DNA of 64,000 nt from Cokeromyces recurvatus (taxonomy: Eukaryota; Mucoromycota; Mucoromycetes; Mucorales; Mucoraceae): positions 248,001 to 312,000 of the forward strand of contig NW_026251399.1 in the NCBI RefSeq assembly GCF_025118155.1, read 5' to 3'. Positions 61,447-64,000 of the stretch are shown here, piece after piece; position 1 is the first letter of the stretch; every line of letters begins with the position of its first letter. The notes under the pieces are model-generated. The model did no database searches, was not told the origin of the DNA, and saw nothing but the letters and a program-made list of their open reading frames with translations. A program made the translations under genes and the position numbers.

Positions 61447-62763
61447 TTAAACTGGCTTTCGATTCAAGCAATCATTAAACTTATCAACAGAGTAGCGGCA
61501 GAAACCTTGAAGGTCACTGAGCAAAATATTGTTGCATGAATCTCGGATTCTTGATGTCATTGTCTCTTCCTCCAATAACCTTTCTCGCTTAAGTTTACTT
61601 TTGACTACTGACCAAAATTGTTCAATAGGGTTCAATTCAGGTGAGTAAGAAGGAAGATATATGCAACGATATCCACGACCTTCAATATACTTCTGTATAT
61701 CTTCGTGTTTATGAATGGGGGCGTTATCCATTACCAGATAATAGTCCTTAAATTTTGGATGTAAATCCATGACATCCAAACAGCTAGCAATGAAGTTAAA
61801 ATAATGACCAGTAACTGTGCCCCCTTTCGTTGCTTGTTTAGGAACAGGTTTACTTCCCTCTGCTTTTCTTTTTTTATTTGGAGCCTGAATTTTTGGTCGT
61901 CTTACTCTAATATTAATTACGCCATGTGCACATATGGCTCCTAGTATAGTTGTTGTTTTTGCCCTAGTTTTAGGTACAACAACTACAGCCCTTTTTCCTT
62001 TTCTAGACCAAGCTACTGATCTCTTCATGTTAATATGAAACGCAGCTTCATCTATGAAAACGCAATTGCTGAAATAATCCATATCAGTTTCAAGTATCTT
62101 TTTCACCCAGTGGCACCGCTCCTCAATTTTTTCAGGACTATTTCTTTCTATTGAGTGGAAATGAGCTCGTTTAAGGGTGATATTGCATTTCTTGGTTACA
62201 AAGTTATGAACTGCTGATTTTTTTATTTCAATACCGGGGAATTGACTAGTGAGACCTTCTATCATTTCTTCCAATGTAGAAGATGACTTTTCGTCAATGA
62301 AATTGATCAGAAACTGTTTATGTTTCTCTGTAAGAATAGGAGGTCTACCAGCTTTTCTACCACTTCCAGTTTGTCTCAGACTCATTTCTTCATCCCCAGC
62401 AAGCTCTGCTTTCTTTTTCCAAGTTTGTGCCGTACTTTGAGGCACTTTTATTTCCTCAGCAGCGGCACGTACACTCATCCCTTTCTCATAAATAAGGTAA
62501 AAAAAGTAGTTTTTGACTTCAGGCTTATAAGTTCGATATGTTCTTTTATTTTCATTGTTATCTTTTTTTTCTTCGTCCTTCGTAACCACTTGTTCAATCT
62601 TGGCAGGTTTTTCAGGTGGCTTCAAGTCCAAGTACGTGTCGTAATTAGTAACATCCTCAAGAGGATATTCTAATTCATCAACTTCCATCTCAAGAACTGC
62701 AACTGGTTCGCCTTCTTCATTGCGAAGGTTTCCTTTACCATCTTCATGTATAAATTGGTCCAT
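61447..62763 (-). CDS. DD34E transposase (Tc1/mariner/IS630 superfamily)
   Basis: Single exon, 438 residues from MDQFIHEDGKGN. The N-terminus is acidic, followed by a helix-turn-helix DNA-binding region (YEKGMSVRAAAEEIKVPQ, STAQTWKKKAE, GRKAGRPPILTEKH). The catalytic core has Asp in CVFIDEAAFH, Asp in YLVMDNAPIHKH and Glu in ELNPIEQFW, with 34 residues between the second Asp and Glu, the Tc1-type spacing. A basic insert (VRRPKIQAPNKKRKAEGS) lies between the first two catalytic Asps. It is longer than typical Tc1 transposases (about 340) because of the N-terminal extension and this insert. No stop or frameshift. Both inverted repeats lie outside the gene. Confidence 0.92.
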   Translation of the reverse strand: MDQFIHEDGKGNLRNEEGEPVAVLEMEVDELEYPLEDVTNYDTYLDLKPPEKPAKIEQVVTKDEEKKDNNENKRTYRTYKPEVKNYFFYLIYEKGMSVRAAAEEIKVPQSTAQTWKKKAELAGDEEMSLRQTGSGRKAGRPPILTEKHKQFLINFIDEKSSSTLEEMIEGLTSQFPGIEIKKSAVHNFVTKKCNITLKRAHFHSIERNSPEKIEERCHWVKKILETDMDYFSNCVFIDEAAFHINMKRSVAWSRKGKRAVVVVPKTRAKTTTILGAICAHGVINIRVRRPKIQAPNKKRKAEGSKPVPKQATKGGTVTGHYFNFIASCLDVMDLHPKFKDYYLVMDNAPIHKHEDIQKYIEGRGYRCIYLPSYSPELNPIEQFWSVVKSKLKRERLLEEETMTSRIRDSCNNILLSDLQGFCRYSVDKFNDCLNRKPV

Positions 62764-62814
62764 TGTTAAAAAAAAATTATTTTCAAAAAATGAACGAGAT
62801 TATTTCCTGCGAGT

Positions 62815-62953
62815 AATCAACTTTAAAATCTTTTTGTGAACTATTTTTTAATTTTTTTGTGAACGATTTTTTATTTTTTTTTTAATGCATTTTTTTTTCT
62901 TTTGTGAACGAAATTTTTATTTTTTTATGAACGAATAATTTCCGGAAATAGTG
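62815..62953 (-). repeat. right terminal inverted repeat of the transposon
   Basis: Read on the minus strand it repeats the left end (CACTATTTCCGGAAATTATT, then GTTCACAAAA and AAAGATTTTAAA modules). An extra stretch of about 50 bases with another TCGTTCACAAAA unit separates the outer and inner modules, so this end has one more candidate transposase-binding unit than the left. Confidence 0.85.
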
Positions 62954-62955
62954 TA

Positions 62956-63268
62956 ATAGAAATTCTTTTCTTTTTTTGTTTGCATAAAGTAAATTTATTA
63001 TCCAATGATATCTAGCACATGCAGCCATAGCGGTGATTTAATTCAGTGTTTACTCAGCAAAAAAAAAAAAAAATAAAATAAAATAAAAAAAAAAAAATGA
63101 AAAATAAAAAAAAAAAATATATAAATATAAATATAAAATGGTATAAACCAAGTTTTCTAATATTACAATTACACTTTTTCCTTTTTCTTTTGTGATTTAT
63201 TATTTTAAAAGGACACAACTACTTTAATCTTTATTTATTTATTTTTTTTGATTCTTTCATTACACAAC
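62956..63268. other. intergenic between transposon and partial gene
   Basis: 313 bases, no gene. A-rich with (AAAAT)n at 63060-63095 and T-rich sequence before the ATG at 63269, likely promoter of the partial gene. Confidence 0.45.
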
Positions 63269-64000
63269 ATGAATTATAATAATTTAGTAAACACATTGTC
63301 ACACAATGATTTGGTAGATGAACGTTGGGATGATGACTTTGACTATTATTACTCTGAAGCAAAAGGACCTAAATTAGACGTTTTATTTCAAAATTTAACT
63401 ATGAATCATAACCAACAAACGACCAAAGAGGTACAGAAATGAAAGAATAAATAAAAAAAAAGGAACGATTACATAAGTTGTTGACATTATTTTAACTCAA
63501 CAGGTTTCAGGAGCTGATAAGGAAAAAAAAGAGATGAGTAATGATGATAGTTTAAATACAATATGCTTTAAAGAAGATATAACACCTGATGATGAAGATC
63601 AAGATAAGCAAATTTATTTCAATGATTACCCTACCATTGAAATTAATTTAGCGACTCCATCAACGACACCTTCTATGATTGAAGAAGAAGAAGATTATGA
63701 CTATTTGACAACTACACAAACACAACCTAATAGGACTACTAAAAAGGAAGAAGAAGGAGAAGATTTCTCTATTATTCCATTGAATGAATTTGATAACTAT
63801 GATGAATTAAATGAAGAATTGATGCTTAATGAATGCGTCACTATTAAACCACAAGAAGTCAGCAAAGAAACCAACAAAAAAGACAGAACGCCCTTAAATT
63901 TGTACACATATCACTCAAGTCTTGTTCAATATTATATGGACATTATTTTACATAAAACAGATCCACTTTCTATATCTTCTCAAGTCTCTGAAACGTTACC
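63269..64000 (+). CDS. 5' part of an unrecognised acidic protein (3' end outside window)
   Basis: Exon 1 starts MNYNNLVNTLSHND at 63269 (an in-frame ATG at 63248 is an alternative), has ERWDDDFDYYYSEAKGP and splices (AAAGAG|GTACAG ... CAACAG) near 63430-63505 to VSGADKEKKEMSNDD and a long acidic stretch (EEEEDYDYLTT, EEEGEDFSII). The last part seen, LYTYHSSLVQYYMDIILHK, looks structured. No family is certain; a WDDDFD motif in an acidic N-terminus is seen in mitotic-exit GAP subunits of the Bfa1/Byr4 kind, a weak suggestion only. It runs off the window. Confidence 0.65.

Larger units (their letters stand above)
61325..62953. mobile_element. Tc1/mariner-type DNA transposon with long inverted repeats
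   Basis: The ends are matched inverted repeats starting CACTATTTCCGGAAATTATT on both sides, flanked by TA (61323-61324 and 62954-62955), the target duplication of Tc1/mariner elements. The left repeat runs to about 61425; the right repeats the same modules (GTTCACAAAA units and AAAGATTTTAAA) but contains about 50 extra bases between the outer and inner modules. The outer 50 bases match almost perfectly. Element length is 1629 bp and it carries one uninterrupted transposase gene, so it looks recent and possibly active. Confidence 0.9.

Overview
The window is AT-rich nuclear DNA of a filamentous fungus, most likely an early-diverging one (Mucoromycota, Mucorales-like). Genes are broken by many short introns (mostly 50-140 nt, GT...AG). 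The set includes Cwc25, Tvp18, Sur7-like, Leu5-like, Pho80-like, Ran1-like and a NodB-domain secreted protein. Two genes point away from Ascomycota and Basidiomycota: an MTA1-type MT-A70 methyltransferase of the kind tied to abundant DNA 6mA in early-diverging fungi, and a C9orf72-like DENN protein. No rRNA, tRNA or CRISPR was recognised. I could not run searches, so names rest on motifs and remembered family sequences.

Layout. 1-12.3 kb: 3' end of an unknown gene (+), then on minus a C9orf72-like gene, 6-phosphofructo-2-kinase/fructose-2,6-bisphosphatase, a secreted polysaccharide-deacetylase-like pseudoenzyme, a Ded1/DDX3-type helicase with a Trp-rich N-terminus, and a small coiled-coil protein. 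12.3-24 kb: a gene-free 2 kb, a small membrane protein (+), a mitochondrial PPR protein (+), a Leu5/SLC25A16-42 type carrier (-), splicing factor Cwc25 (+), argininosuccinate lyase (-) and a peroxisomal alpha-methylacyl-CoA racemase (-). 24-38 kb: phospholipase D with PX and two HKD motifs (+), a Ran1/Ksp1-like kinase (-), a Sfm1-like SPOUT methyltransferase (-), a small coiled-coil protein (+), ribosome-assembly factor Nsa1/WDR74 (-) and Par14/PIN4 parvulin (+). 38-49 kb: a gene-poor 4 kb, a Sur7/PalI-like membrane protein (+), a large hexanucleotide satellite, a Pho80-like cyclin (-), MTA1-type methyltransferase (+), two small genes (-), a short tropomyosin (+) and an Ecm4-type glutathionyl-hydroquinone reductase (-). 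49-64 kb: a six-copy tandem array of about 245 bp that carries the terminal exon of TVP18 (-), a multi-FAS1 membrane protein (-), an amino-acid/GABA permease (-), a subtilisin-like protease (-), an apparently intact Tc1/mariner-type DNA transposon, and the 5' part of an unknown acidic protein (+).

Most genes are unrelated housekeeping genes. Several are divergent pairs sharing short promoters (Leu5-like/Cwc25, Sfm1-like/34.4 kb gene, Nsa1/PIN4, Pho80-like/MTA1). The strongest leads are the amplified TVP18 terminal exon, the fungal C9orf72 homologue, the MTA1-type methyltransferase with MCB-like sites in its promoter, the pseudo-deacetylase that has lost its metal-binding residues, the short tropomyosin, and the transposon with matched inverted repeats.
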